The notes beneath the pieces are model-generated. The model made no database searches, was not told the DNA's origin, and saw only the letters and a program-made list of their open reading frames with translations. 64,000 nucleotides of DNA from Sphaerisporangium perillae (GTDB lineage Bacteria; Actinomycetota; Actinomycetes; Streptosporangiales; Streptosporangiaceae): assembly GCF_023276435.1 (NCBI RefSeq), contig NZ_JALLPO010000011.1:62001-126000 (forward strand). Direction: 5' to 3'. Shown here in pieces: positions 8,004 to 16,489 of this stretch (positions are counted from its first letter, which is position 1; every line of letters begins with the position of its first letter). The position numbers and the translations under genes were made by a program.

Positions 8004-9086
8004 TCAGCGGCCGTGGCCGGTGGCGCCCACCGTCGCCTGCTCGGCGTTGGCCCAGTTGCCCGCCACCGTCCTCAGCGCGGGCAGCCACGTGCCAGGCTGA
8101 TCGCGGCCGGCGGTGAGATGCCGTAGCGCGCTGTCGCGCATGGCGAGGCAGACACCGGCCAGATGGACGCCGGCCCCGCCGAACCCCGGAAGGCCCACAT
8201 CGTTCCCTCCTGCCAGGGCGCAGGCCTCGTCGAGCGATTCGGACGCGCTGAGGTCGAGATCTCTGCCCAGGGCCTCGATGGAGGGGGGACGGATGCTCTT
8301 CAGGGCGTCGAGATCGGCGGCCGTCGCGCGACGGTACCCGGAGGGCAGGGAGGACTCGCCCCCGAGGTCCTTCGGCCACGGCACCGACCTGACGCTGTCG
8401 CGCATTGTCGGCGCGGCGCGGCCGAAGGTCTGGTAACCGCCCGCGGCGCCCAGCGTGCCGGCCCCGAGCCCCAAGATCACCGACTCCGAGACCCCGAGCC
8501 GGACGGCGAGGCCGGACAGCACCGACGCCAGCGCGCCGTTGACCTTGGCCAGGCCCGCCACCATCGACCTGACGACCGTTCCCGCCTCCACCATGGCCGT
8601 GTTGGCGACATAGGTGGCGGAGGCGTTCAGGCCGGGCACCACCGCGGCCGCGAGAAAGGGCGCCACGAAGCTGAGCAGCGCCGCCCCGACGGTCGCCGAG
8701 GACAGGCCGAGCGCGGTGTAGGAGACCGAGCTCGCCTTCAGCGCGTGGTCCATGTCGTCGTACATGCCGGCGGCCTCGTCCAGCGCAGCCTGGTAGGGCT
8801 GGAGCCGGTTGGCCATGAAGGCGTCGCGTCCTCGCTCCGTCCAGTCGTCGGCACGGGAGCGGCGCGTCACCGCCTCGGTCATCTGGTCGTTCGCCTGCCG
8901 GACCAGCCGGGCGACGGTGCCGTACCGGTCGGCGGCATGCCAGATCTGGGCCGGATCGGAGACCAGCGCCATCAGCGCGACCGCGACAGGCCAGCCGAGC
9001 GGGAAGACCCATGCCGCGGCGGTCGCGTTGGACGCCCCCCAGGCACTCGGCGCGGAGGTGACCACATCACTGAAGGCGACACCCAT
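8004..9086 (-). CDS. Helical WXG100-like protein, possible type VII secretion substrate
   Basis: 360 residues. The first 140 form a helix-rich region with a WHAADRYG and WTERGRDAF pair resembling the WXG/ESX helical hairpin seen in large actinobacterial T7SS substrates; a hydrophobic, Ala/Val-rich stretch follows at about 120-215, and a glycine/serine-rich C-terminal half ends GNWANAEQATVG. No Sec signal peptide is present. I did not find ESX core genes in the window, so secretion is inferred from fold resemblance only. ATG 9086 has a GGAG 12 bases upstream. The gene is separated from a tRNA by 114 bases. Confidence 0.5.
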   Translation of the reverse strand: MGVAFSDVVTSAPSAWGASNATAAAWVFPLGWPVAVALMALVSDPAQIWHAADRYGTVARLVRQANDQMTEAVTRRSRADDWTERGRDAFMANRLQPYQAALDEAAGMYDDMDHALKASSVSYTALGLSSATVGAALLSFVAPFLAAAVVPGLNASATYVANTAMVEAGTVVRSMVAGLAKVNGALASVLSGLAVRLGVSESVILGLGAGTLGAAGGYQTFGRAAPTMRDSVRSVPWPKDLGGESSLPSGYRRATAADLDALKSIRPPSIEALGRDLDLSASESLDEACALAGGNDVGLPGFGGAGVHLAGVCLAMRDSALRHLTAGRDQPGTWLPALRTVAGNWANAEQATVGATGHGR

Positions 9087-9126
9087 GATGATCGTTCTCC
9101 AGAGGAGGCGACGAACGACGGCGGGG

Positions 9127-9200
9127 TGGGGTCGGTGGGATTCGAACCCACACTGTCAGGTACCTAAAACCTGTGCCTCCTGCCGTTGGGCTACGACCCC
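9127..9200 (-). tRNA. tRNA with UAG anticodon, class I shape (nominal Leu, codon CUA)
   Basis: 74 nt on the minus strand. Acceptor GGGGTCG/CGACCCC, discriminator A, T arm GTGGG-TTCGAAT-CCCAC and anticodon arm CAGGT-TTTAGGT-ACCTG all pair perfectly; the D stem is GCC/GGC (3 bp). The loop gives anticodon UAG with G37. The variable region is only five bases (ACAGT), although bacterial leucine tRNAs normally carry a long variable arm. CCA is not encoded. Calling it tRNA-Leu rests on the anticodon alone; a non-standard or specialised tRNA is possible. Confidence 0.8.
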
Positions 9201-9254
9201 GTGCCTGTGCGGCTTGCGCCATCTTAGTTGAGCGCGCGGCTCTCGCCGTACCGA

Positions 9255-9728
9255 TCAGGCGAGACCGAGATCTTTGCGCAGGCGCGCCACGTGACCCGTC
9301 GCCTTCACGTTGTAAAGAGCCTTCTCGATCTTGCCGTCGGCGTCGATGACGAAGGTGGAGCGCAGCACGCCGACCGTCGTCTTGCCGTACATGGTCTTCT
9401 CGCCGTAGGCGCCGTACGCCTGGTGGACCGCCAGATCGGGGTCCGACAGCAGCGGGAACGTCAGCGAGTCGCGCTCGACGAACTTGGCGAGCTTCTGCGG
9501 GGAGTCCTTGGAGACGCCCAGCACGACGAAGCCCGCGGCGGTCAGCCCCGCCAGGCTGTCACGGAAGTCGCATGCCTGCTTTGTGCACCCCGGCGTCATC
9601 GCGGCGGGGTAGAAGTAGAGGATGACCCGCTTGCCGCGGAAGGATTCCAGACTGATGTCCTTGCCCTCGGCGTCGGGCAGGGTGAAGTCGGGTGCGGCAT
9701 CGCCGGGCTCGAGTCTCGTCTGCGTCAC
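9255..9728 (-). CDS. bcp: Thioredoxin-dependent peroxiredoxin (Bcp/PrxQ)
   Basis: 157 residues, usual length for the family. The peroxidatic cysteine is C48 in MTPGCTKQACDF, with the resolving C53 five residues later, the PrxQ alpha pattern. Flanking elements (APDFTLPDAEG, VILYFYPAAMTPGC, VLGVSKDSPQKLAKF, LLSDPDL, RSTFVIDADGKI) are intact. It reduces hydrogen and organic peroxides in the cytoplasm using thioredoxin. GTG/ATG-type start at 9728 fits the family N-terminus. It stands alone next to the tRNA. Confidence 0.95.
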   Translation of the reverse strand: MTQTRLEPGDAAPDFTLPDAEGKDISLESFRGKRVILYFYPAAMTPGCTKQACDFRDSLAGLTAAGFVVLGVSKDSPQKLAKFVERDSLTFPLLSDPDLAVHQAYGAYGEKTMYGKTTVGVLRSTFVIDADGKIEKALYNVKATGHVARLRKDLGLA

Positions 9729-9851
9729 GGGAACAACCTACCGGCACGCCCCCCGTGCCGGGTGGTCACCCGACCTGACAGACTGATCGCTGCAAGGTAG
9801 CGGCGAGCCGGGCGAGGGCGGCTCGCCCGGGAGCAAGAGAAGGGGATCGTC

Positions 9852-10184
9852 ATGGCGGACACCGATCCCGAGGCGCTCGAGAAGGAAATCGAGCGCACCC
9901 GGGCGGAGCTGGCTGTCACCGTGGACGCCATCGTGGACCGCGTCAGCCCTAAACGGGTGGCCGAGCGCGGCGTCGCCCGGGTCAAGGCCAATGCCGAGCA
10001 TCTGGTCACGGCGGCCCGCGACATGATCGGCGCCTCGTCCCCGGCGGGATACTCCCAGTACGGGTCCGACGAGGAAGGCTGGCAGGACGACTACCCCGCC
10101 AGGAACCTCGCCCCCATCCTCATCGGCGTGGGCGCCATCGTGGTCGTCGGCGCCGCCATCGCCCTCTGGCGCCGCCGCCGCTGA
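9852..10184 (+). CDS. DUF3618 single-pass membrane protein
   Basis: 110 residues. The N-terminal half carries the DUF3618 signature (EALEKEIERTRAELAVTVDAI followed by DRVSPKRVA), an amphipathic helix-turn-helix segment; a hydrophilic middle (SQYGSDEEGWQDD) leads to one C-terminal TM helix (LIGVGAIVVVGAAIALW) capped by RRRR, so the N-terminus should be cytoplasmic. The family is common in actinomycetes, often near phage-shock-like membrane proteins, and has no established biochemical role. ATG 9852 has AAGGGG 8 bases upstream. Confidence 0.85.
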   Translation: MADTDPEALEKEIERTRAELAVTVDAIVDRVSPKRVAERGVARVKANAEHLVTAARDMIGASSPAGYSQYGSDEEGWQDDYPARNLAPILIGVGAIVVVGAAIALWRRRR

Positions 10185-10218
10185 CGTCGCGCCGGTCCGG
10201 GCCTGTTCGCGCGGGCGC

Positions 10219-11406
10219 TCAGAGGAAGGTCTTGCCCTCGCCGCGGTAGGTCGGCACGGTCTCGGCGATCCGGTCACCCTCGATGAGGTGCAGCGCGTCG
10301 AAGCGCTCGCACAGCTCGCCGGCCTTGGCGTGGCGGAACCACACGCGGTCGCCGATCCGGAGGTCGTGGGCGGCCCGGCCGAGCAGCGGGGTCTGCACCT
10401 CGCCCGCGCCCTCCCGGCCGCTGTAGCCGAGACCCGCGGGCAGGTACGGCTGCGGCAGGCGCGACGCGCCGGGGGAGCCTGAGGCGTGGTAGCCGCCGCC
10501 GAGCACGGTCACGACCCCCGGGGCGGGCCTGCGCACCACGGGGAGGGCGAACAGCGCGGCCGGACGCCCGGTGAAGCCGCGGTAGAAGTCGAACAGGCGC
10601 GGGTGGTAGAACCCCGACCCGGCGGCGATCTCGGTGACCGCCCGTTCGCGCGTGGTCTTCTCCAGCGAGCCGGTGCCGCCGCCGTTGACGAACTCGAGGT
10701 CGGCGACCTGCCGGACGGCCTCGACGATCCGTCCCCTCCGGACGATCAGCTCGCGCCGCGACCGCTCCTGCATCCACCGGACCACCCGGCCGTACGGGCC
10801 GGGAACCCGGTCGCCGACGCCCGCGATCTGCGCCTCGTAGGCCATGAGGCCGACCAGCCGGAACCCGGGGCGCTTGGTCACCTCGGTGGCGAGGTTCACG
10901 GCCTGCTCCGGCTCTCTGACCGGGGAGCGCAGCACTCCGGCGCGCATCGTGCCTCCCAGCGCGACGAAACCCGCGTCTATATCCAGACATATGCGGATCT
11001 CGTGGCGGGACGGCACGCCACCGACCGCCTCGTCGACCAGGTCGAGATGCTCGGGACAGTCGGCGATCAGCGTGATCTCCCGGGCCGCCCGCGTGTCGCC
11101 CGCGAGCCGGGCCAGCGCCTCCCTGTCCACCGTCGGGTAGGCCACCAGGATGTCGGTGAACCCCTCGGCCGCCAGCCACAGGGCCTCGGGCAGCGTGAAC
11201 GCCATGACGCCCTCGAAGCCGTCCATCTCCAGCACGCTGCGCAGGATGGCCCGGCAGCGGACGGACTTGCTCGCCACCCGGATCGCCTTGCCGTGGGCCC
11301 GGCGGACCATGGCGGCGGCGTTCGACCGGAGCGCGTCCAGGTCGACGATCGCGAAGGGAGGATCAAGGTCCGCGGTGGCGCGGTCGTACCGCTGGCGCTC
11401 GTCCAT
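10219..11406 (-). CDS. PLP-dependent fold-type III enzyme (D-threonine aldolase/D-amino acid deaminase-like)
   Basis: 395 residues. An alanine-racemase-like barrel begins PFAIVDLDALRSNA and places the probable Schiff-base lysine at K47 (RVASKSVRC). LEFVNGGGTGSLEKT matches the phosphate-binding glycine motif, and a C-terminal beta domain ends with GDRVWFRHAKAGELCERF, where family members bind a metal through H and C. Such enzymes cleave or deaminate D-threonine, D-serine or related 3-hydroxy-D-amino acids; which of them is not decidable. The gene is alone between DUF3618 (plus) and a membrane protein on its own strand 44 bases upstream. Confidence 0.82.
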   Translation of the reverse strand: MDERQRYDRATADLDPPFAIVDLDALRSNAAAMVRRAHGKAIRVASKSVRCRAILRSVLEMDGFEGVMAFTLPEALWLAAEGFTDILVAYPTVDREALARLAGDTRAAREITLIADCPEHLDLVDEAVGGVPSRHEIRICLDIDAGFVALGGTMRAGVLRSPVREPEQAVNLATEVTKRPGFRLVGLMAYEAQIAGVGDRVPGPYGRVVRWMQERSRRELIVRRGRIVEAVRQVADLEFVNGGGTGSLEKTTRERAVTEIAAGSGFYHPRLFDFYRGFTGRPAALFALPVVRRPAPGVVTVLGGGYHASGSPGASRLPQPYLPAGLGYSGREGAGEVQTPLLGRAAHDLRIGDRVWFRHAKAGELCERFDALHLIEGDRIAETVPTYRGEGKTFL

Positions 11407-11449
11407 GCCCGCAGCTTAGACCGGCGACATTAGATGAGCCTAGGTCACG

Positions 11450-13006
11450 TTAGCCGCCTGTCACCGGGGCGCCGTTCCCCGGCACGGGCTCGGAGCGCTC
11501 CCGCGTACTCCGTGGCGCTTCCCGGCCCGCGCGCCGCAGGCCCTCGAACGCCAGCCCCGCCGCCATGCAGGCCACCGGGATGACCGGGACGACGTACCGG
11601 TGGTCGAACGCCGCGATCAACGGCGGCAGCAGGAGCAACGTCATGGCGACCGCCCACGGCAGCAGCGCCGGGCCGCCGAGCCGCCGCCACCGCACGAGCA
11701 CCCCGAACAGGCCGATCAACATGATCACGGCCAGGAACGGGCCACGTAGATAGCCCTGCTCCTGGTAGGCGCGCAGCCACCGGGCATAGGGCTCGACGAG
11801 CACCGTGTCCGCGCTCCGGCCCTGGTAGGCCGCCGTGAGCTGCGGGGCCGTGCGGCCGGACGACGCGATCTTGTCGGTGAACGGCTTCGCCGAGGGCGGG
11901 AAGACGTACGCGCTCTGCGGCCCGGGGGTGGGGTAGACCCTGCGCGTCCACTCGAAGCTCCACAGGGCGTCCCTGACGCCGGTCATCAGGAAGTCCAGCG
12001 GCTGCGCCGTGATCGCCTCCTTGGCGAACACGCCGGTCAGCCGCTCGCGGTCGGCGTCCTTGGCGACCTTGGCGAGCGGCGAGGCGGCGTCCCAGATGTA
12101 GGACGGTGGCGCGGGCCGCCCCTCTGCCGGCCCGGCGGGACAGAGGACCTTCTCCTCGCCGGCCGGCTTGATCTTCGCGCAGTCGGCGAAGCTCATCGTC
12201 CGCGCCCACAGCCAGACGTTGCTCCCGCCGAGACCGTAGACGCCGTGGTCGCTGTGGTACCAGGCCGCGTACCCGCCGAGGCCGACGACCGCCGCGAGCG
12301 CGCAGGCGAGCAGGACCCTCCAGCGTGCTCGTGCCAGCAGCATGCAGACGAGCACGACGATCAGCACGGGAAGCCCGACGGTGCGGGTGACGGTGGCGGC
12401 CGTGAGCAGCAGCCCCGCGGCGACGGCCGTCCCCACCCCCGGGCGCTCGCGCCAGAGCAGTACCGTCACCGCCGCCGTCACCAGGAACGTGAACAGCAGA
12501 TCGGCCATGACCAGGTGCTCGAGCTGCACCATGTGCACGTCCAACAGCACCGGGACCGCGGCGAGCGTCGCCCCCCAGCCGGGCAGCCCGGCGCGGCGCC
12601 GGAGCACCGCGTAGACGCAGGCCGCCATGGCCAGCCCGAGCAGATGCTGGACCGTCACGACGGCGGTGAAGCTCGAGAGGGGCCGCAGAGCCCACAGGAA
12701 GAGCGAGTACCCGGCCGGGCGCGACTCCAGCGGTTGCGGATCGATCGCCGCATTGACGTACACGAACGAGTCGGCCCAGAACCACAGCGCCGGCCGGTAC
12801 CCCATCATGGCGACCAGCCGCAGCCCGGCCCCTGCCGCCAACGCGACGAGGAACACCCAGTGGGCCGCGAAGCCCTGACGCGCCGCCGCGAACGACCACA
12901 GGGACGCGTGACGACCGCCGGAGGCCTCCGTGGCCGGGGTTGCGACCGTGCTCGACGTTGTGCCGGGCAGCACCGGAACCTCCTCAGGCAGACGGCGGGC
13001 CTCCAT
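11450..13006 (-). CDS. Multi-pass membrane protein, GT-C/PMT-like glycosyltransferase family
   Basis: 518 residues from ATG 13006, chosen because GGAAGG precedes it; an upstream ATG at 13081 is weaker. About ten TM helices ([59 protein letters not shown] and others) surround a large extracytoplasmic loop at about 250-380. The first loop after TM1 has [14 protein letters not shown] where GT-C enzymes keep acidic catalytic residues, and [14 protein letters not shown] resembles the second acidic loop. Members use lipid-phosphate sugars to glycosylate cell-wall lipids or proteins. No neighbour indicates the acceptor. Confidence 0.65.
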   Translation of the reverse strand: MEARRLPEEVPVLPGTTSSTVATPATEASGGRHASLWSFAAARQGFAAHWVFLVALAAGAGLRLVAMMGYRPALWFWADSFVYVNAAIDPQPLESRPAGYSLFLWALRPLSSFTAVVTVQHLLGLAMAACVYAVLRRRAGLPGWGATLAAVPVLLDVHMVQLEHLVMADLLFTFLVTAAVTVLLWRERPGVGTAVAAGLLLTAATVTRTVGLPVLIVVLVCMLLARARWRVLLACALAAVVGLGGYAAWYHSDHGVYGLGGSNVWLWARTMSFADCAKIKPAGEEKVLCPAGPAEGRPAPPSYIWDAASPLAKVAKDADRERLTGVFAKEAITAQPLDFLMTGVRDALWSFEWTRRVYPTPGPQSAYVFPPSAKPFTDKIASSGRTAPQLTAAYQGRSADTVLVEPYARWLRAYQEQGYLRGPFLAVIMLIGLFGVLVRWRRLGGPALLPWAVAMTLLLLPPLIAAFDHRYVVPVIPVACMAAGLAFEGLRRAGREAPRSTRERSEPVPGNGAPVTGG

Positions 13007-13201
13007 GTTAGGCGCCTTCCGAGCGAGCCTCCCCGACCCCTCAGAAGAACGCCGCCGCATCGGTCGCCTGTCAGGTGGCATCGCCGAACAAGGTGATCTT
13101 CAGTTTGTAACGGCCCTGATGCCTGCTCGCCTGGTGAGCGAAGATATCGAGGTTTACAACTCGTGGGACCGCTTGGACGCGGAAGCCGAGTTCAGGGCCG
13201 C

Positions 13202-13492
13202 GGTCAGCCTGCCGCCGGCCGCCCTCGCCGGCGTACGCCGGGGTGGGCCTGTTCATCGCGCCGATCTTCCCCACCGGCCTGCCATGGCTGTACCGGGCCA
13301 TCCCGGAGGCCCGGCAGGCCGGCGCCTACGTCGTCGCCGCCTCCATGGTCGGGGGAGTGGCGTTCCTGCTCCTCGGCGCCGGGATCGAGCGGATCGGCAC
13401 CGCCTCGGTACCGGTGCTGCTGTTCGGGGTGAACGCGCTCTGCCTCGGCGCCCTCTGGTGGATCATCACGGCCGAGCGCCGCTCCACCGAGG
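13202..13492 (+). pseudogene. MFS transporter remnant (C-terminal helices only)
   Basis: The frame containing 13243 encodes GLFIAPIFPTGLPWL, then AASMVGGVAFLLLGAGIERIG and VLLFGVNALCLGALWWII, matching the last three to four helices of a major facilitator sugar/drug transporter. No start, no N-terminal half and no proper stop remain: the frame runs on antisense into the regulator gene. Just upstream another frame reads FRAAVSLPPAALAGV, consistent with a frameshift near 13220. It is a decayed fragment, not a functional gene. Confidence 0.7.
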
Positions 13493-14446
13493 TCACGCGT
13501 GGGCGAAGGTTCGCCGGTAGTGGGCGGGGGCTGTCCCGACGAGGCGGGTGAAGTGGCGGCGGAGCATCGTGGCCGTGCCGAACCCGCATCGGGTGGCGAC
13601 CTGCTCGACGGACAGGTCGGTGGTCTCCAGCAGCCGCTGCGCCTCGGTGATCCGCTGCCGGATCAGCCATTGGGCCGGGGTGGTGCCGGTGAGCGCGACG
13701 AAGGTGCGGGCGAACGTGCGCGGGGCCGTGCGGGCGTGCCGGGCCAGGTCGGTGACCGTGAGCGGCCGATCGAGGCGGGCGCGCGCCCATTCCAGCGTGG
13801 CGGCGACGCTCGACCGGGCGCCGGTCGGCTCGGGGACCGGCCGCTCGACGAACTGCGCCTGGCCGCCGTCACGATGCGCCGCGGTGACCATGCGGCGGGC
13901 GATCGCGTTGGCCACGGCCGCGCCGTGTGCCCGCCGGACGAGTTCCAGGCAGAGGTCGACGCCCCCGACCGTGCCCGCCGCGGTCCAGACGCCGTCATCC
14001 TCCATGAATAGCACGTCGGGGACGACGGTGATGTCCGGATGGTCGCCTGCGAGCCGTTCGGTGAGCAGCCAGTGGGTGACGGCGCGCCGGCCGTCCAGCA
14101 GACCGGCTTTGGCCAGGACGAACGCTCCCGAGCACAGGGAGGCGATCGTCTTGCCGCTCGTCCGCGCGGCGCGGAGGGCCTCGATGATCTCGTCCGGGAC
14201 GGGCGCGCAGGGCTGCTCCCGCCCAGGGGCCACGATCAGGTCGGCGCCCGCCAGGCCGTCCAGAGTGTGGGTGGCCTCGACCAGCGCGCCCGGGTGCATC
14301 CGCACGGGCCGGCCGTCCACCGAGCAGCGGCGCAGCTCGAACGGCGGCACGCCGCTGTCGGTCCGGTCCATGCCCCAGACCTCGGCGATGACCGCGTAGT
14401 CGAAGGCCCGCATGTCGTCGTAGACGAGGGCCGCCACAGTGCGCAT
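13493..14446 (-). CDS. GlxA-family transcriptional regulator (DJ-1/PfpI plus AraC HTH)
   Basis: 317 residues. Residues 1-185 form a DJ-1/PfpI-like domain (VAALVYDDMRAFDYAVIAEVWG at the start; the nucleophile elbow region reads ASLCSGAFVLAKAGLLDGRRAVTHW), normally a ligand sensor in this family. Residues 215-317 form an AraC double HTH (LTVTDLARHARTAPRTFARTFVALTGTTPAQWL and VEQVATRCGFGTATMLRRHF in pieces). It is divergent from an isochorismatase-fold hydrolase, and its start codon overlaps the left arm of a perfect palindrome, so autoregulation plus control of the hydrolase is likely. AdpA belongs to the same architecture, but no bldA-type TTA codon dependence was tested here. Confidence 0.92.
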   Translation of the reverse strand: MRTVAALVYDDMRAFDYAVIAEVWGMDRTDSGVPPFELRRCSVDGRPVRMHPGALVEATHTLDGLAGADLIVAPGREQPCAPVPDEIIEALRAARTSGKTIASLCSGAFVLAKAGLLDGRRAVTHWLLTERLAGDHPDITVVPDVLFMEDDGVWTAAGTVGGVDLCLELVRRAHGAAVANAIARRMVTAAHRDGGQAQFVERPVPEPTGARSSVAATLEWARARLDRPLTVTDLARHARTAPRTFARTFVALTGTTPAQWLIRQRITEAQRLLETTDLSVEQVATRCGFGTATMLRRHFTRLVGTAPAHYRRTFAHA

Positions 14447-14480
14447 GGCAGGAATGTATCGCACAATGACATTCCTGCCA
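14446..14480. promoter_or_regulatory. Perfect 12-bp inverted repeat shared by regulator and hydrolase
   Basis: TGGCAGGAATGT (14446-14457) and its exact complement ACATTCCTGCCA (14469-14480) are separated by 11 bases, so the arms lie about two helical turns apart. The left arm covers the regulator's start codon and the right arm ends 39 bases before the hydrolase ATG. Each arm matches nine of ten positions of the AdpA-type consensus TGGCSNGWWY (the S position is A). The site most likely binds the adjacent GlxA-type regulator. Confidence 0.75.
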
Positions 14481-14518
14481 CTCGCCCAGGTGCGGGGCGC
14501 CGGGCGAGGCTGGTGGCC

Positions 14519-15124
14519 ATGAGCGAGAACAATGTCATGGTCACCGTCGAGGACAACGCAGCCCTTGTCGTCATCGACGTGCAGAAAGGCTTCGAGGCCG
14601 CCTACTGGGGCCGCCGCGACAACCCGGACGCCGAGGAGAACATCGCCGCCCTGATCCGCAAGTGGCGCGCCGAGGAACGGCCCATCGTGGTGGTACGGCA
14701 CGACTCGCACACACCCGGTTCGCCCCTCGAGCCCGGGACGCCCGGCAACGAGCTGAAGGACGTCGTGACCGAGGCCCTGGGCGCGGACGCGCCGGACCTG
14801 TTGGTCACCAAGACCGTCAACTCCGCGTTCTACGGCGAGCCGGACCTGGGCGGGTGGCTGCGCGACCACGGGGTCCAGCAGATCGTGATCATCGGGATCC
14901 AGACCAACATGTGCAACGAGACGACGGCCCGCATGGCCGGCAACCTCGGCTACCGGGTGCTGTACCCGATCGACGCGATGCACACCTTCGACGCCGTGGG
15001 CCCCGACGGCGAGGTGGTCACCGCCGAGGACCTCACCCGGGCCACCGCGGCCAGCCTCCACCACGGCCGCTTCGCCCGCGTGGTCCGCACCGCCGACCTC
15101 CTGCGGGTCCCCGCCCCCGCCTGA
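14519..15124 (+). CDS. Isochorismatase-family cysteine hydrolase
   Basis: 201 residues. The fold's catalytic Asp is in LVVIDVQKGFE, the Lys in LLVTKTVNSAF and the nucleophilic Cys in IGIQTNMCNETTARMAGNLGY (motif TNMC-x-x-TAR), so the Asp-Lys-Cys triad is complete and it should be an amidohydrolase rather than a true isochorismatase, which lacks the Cys. Likely substrates are nicotinamide-like, ureide or carbamoyl compounds. ATG 14519 is 39 bases from the palindrome bound, presumably, by the divergent GlxA-type regulator. Confidence 0.9.
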   Translation: MSENNVMVTVEDNAALVVIDVQKGFEAAYWGRRDNPDAEENIAALIRKWRAEERPIVVVRHDSHTPGSPLEPGTPGNELKDVVTEALGADAPDLLVTKTVNSAFYGEPDLGGWLRDHGVQQIVIIGIQTNMCNETTARMAGNLGYRVLYPIDAMHTFDAVGPDGEVVTAEDLTRATAASLHHGRFARVVRTADLLRVPAPA

Positions 15125-15137
15125 GGACCACGGTCCG

Positions 15138-15641
15138 TCAGTTCGGTGCGGTGGGCGCCTTGGGCGGTCCCGGACAGAAAGGACCGCTGCAGGTGAAGTG
15201 GATCGGGGGCGCCGACAGCGCCGGTGCGACAGGAGCCTCCGGCAGTGCGCTCCCCTTCGGCAGGAGATGGGCGCACGTCTTGGCCGCCTGCTGGAACCGT
15301 GACGACACCGGGTCGAGGTCCTCGCCGGTCAGGTCTATCTGCATCCCCCCGCCCGCCGAGATGGTGACCCCGGGGAAGCCGGGTACGCCGTTGGCGCGCA
15401 TGCACGCGGTGAACTCCTCGGCCTGCTTCGACCTGTCCCGCACGCCGGTGCCGGTCGGAGCCGGTGTGGCCACGTTCACTGTGGCGCCGGCCGTCGGGGT
15501 GGCGGAGGTGGTACCCGCCGCGGCACTGGGATCGGTGGCGCCATGCGCGGCGGTGCACGCCGCCGCCGCGAGCGCGAGAACCGCCAGGCCGACCCCCAGC
15601 CGGGCCGGCCGGATGCTGACTGCGAGCCTTCGGACGAACAT
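15138..15641 (-). CDS. Putative lipoprotein next to a two-component system
   Basis: 167 residues starting ATG 15641, where GGAGGG stands four bases upstream. Signal peptide RPARLGVGLAVLALAAAAC ends in a lipobox cysteine, followed by a Thr/Ala/Pro tether. The folded part (SKQAEEFTACMRANGVPGFPGVT ... FQQAAKTCAHLLP in pieces) has two spaced cysteines and resembles the small lipoproteins that often accompany OmpR-type systems and macrolide-type exporters in actinomycetes. Its end (IHFTCSGPFCPGPPKAP) adds two more cysteines. Divergent from the response regulator gene; shared control is plausible. Confidence 0.75.
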   Translation of the reverse strand: MFVRRLAVSIRPARLGVGLAVLALAAAACTAAHGATDPSAAAGTTSATPTAGATVNVATPAPTGTGVRDRSKQAEEFTACMRANGVPGFPGVTISAGGGMQIDLTGEDLDPVSSRFQQAAKTCAHLLPKGSALPEAPVAPALSAPPIHFTCSGPFCPGPPKAPTAPN

Positions 15642-15720
15642 GGTTCCCTCCATGGGGACGTGATGACCGCTTGTCGAGATCCAGCAAATCCCGGAGGGGG
15701 TTACCGGGGCGGAACGGCCG

Positions 15721-15742
15721 CTGTTACCGCGCTGTAACCCCG
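15721..15742 (+). promoter_or_regulatory. Tandem 11-bp repeat, candidate OmpR-type box
   Basis: CTGTTACCGCG is followed directly by CTGTAACCCCG. An 11-bp direct repeat is what OmpR/PhoB-type regulators bind as head-to-tail dimers. The outer sequence also forms a GGGGTTAC ... GTAACCCC inverted repeat with bases near 15698. It lies 42 bases before the response regulator start and about 80 bases before the divergent lipoprotein. Confidence 0.55.
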
Positions 15743-15783
15743 CGGCAGGAATCATGGGAATCCGGGCGCCTGGAAGGAGACCC

Positions 15784-16446
15784 ATGCGGGTCCTGGTGGT
15801 TGACGATCATCGCGAGCTGGCCGAGACGGTCGCGGCGGGGCTGCGCCGTGAGGGGCTGGCGGTCGACGTGGCCTTGGACGGCCCGGCCGCGCTCGAGCGG
15901 ACCTCGACCAACAGGTACGAGGTCGTCGTGCTCGACCGCAACCTGCCGGGGATGCACGGGGACGATGTCTGCATGTCCCTGGTCGCGCAGGGCAACCCGG
16001 CCCGCGTGCTGATGCTGACGGCGGCGGCGACGATCGAGGACCGCGTCGACGGTCTGACCTTCGGCGCGGACGACTACCTTCCCAAGCCGTTCGCGTTCGC
16101 CGAGCTGGTGGCCCGCATCCGGGCCCTTGCCCGGCGGAACCAGCCCGCGCTGCCGCCGGTGCTGATCCACGGCGAGCTGCGGCTGGACCCCGGCAAACGG
16201 GTCGCGCAGCGGGCCGGGCGGCGGCTGGAGCTCAGCTCGAAGGAGTTCGCCGTGCTGGAGCTGCTGCTGGCCGCCACCGGCAGGGCGGTGTCGGCGGAGG
16301 AACTGCTGGAGCGGGCGTGGGACGAGGCGGCGGACCCCTTCACCAACACGGTCAAGGTGACGGTCAGCCGGCTGCGCCGCAAACTCGGCGACCCGCCGCT
16401 GATCGAGACCGTTCCCCAGGCCGGCTACCGGATCGTGGAACCGTGA
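15784..16446 (+). CDS. OmpR/PhoB-family response regulator
   Basis: 220 residues. Receiver domain with D7/D8, phospho-acceptor D51 (VVLDRNLPG), T in LMLTAAA and K in DYLPKPF; winged-helix domain from about 125 (ELRLDPGKR ... LSSKEFAVLELLLAA ... VKVTVSRLRRKLG, ending AGYRIVEP). ATG 15784 is preceded by GGAAGGAG. The cognate kinase begins 43 bases downstream in the same direction. Confidence 0.96.
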   Translation: MRVLVVDDHRELAETVAAGLRREGLAVDVALDGPAALERTSTNRYEVVVLDRNLPGMHGDDVCMSLVAQGNPARVLMLTAAATIEDRVDGLTFGADDYLPKPFAFAELVARIRALARRNQPALPPVLIHGELRLDPGKRVAQRAGRRLELSSKEFAVLELLLAATGRAVSAEELLERAWDEAADPFTNTVKVTVSRLRRKLGDPPLIETVPQAGYRIVEP

Positions 16447-16489
16447 CGTCGTATCGACCCGGACGGGGCTCCGCGCCCGGTACTTCCGG

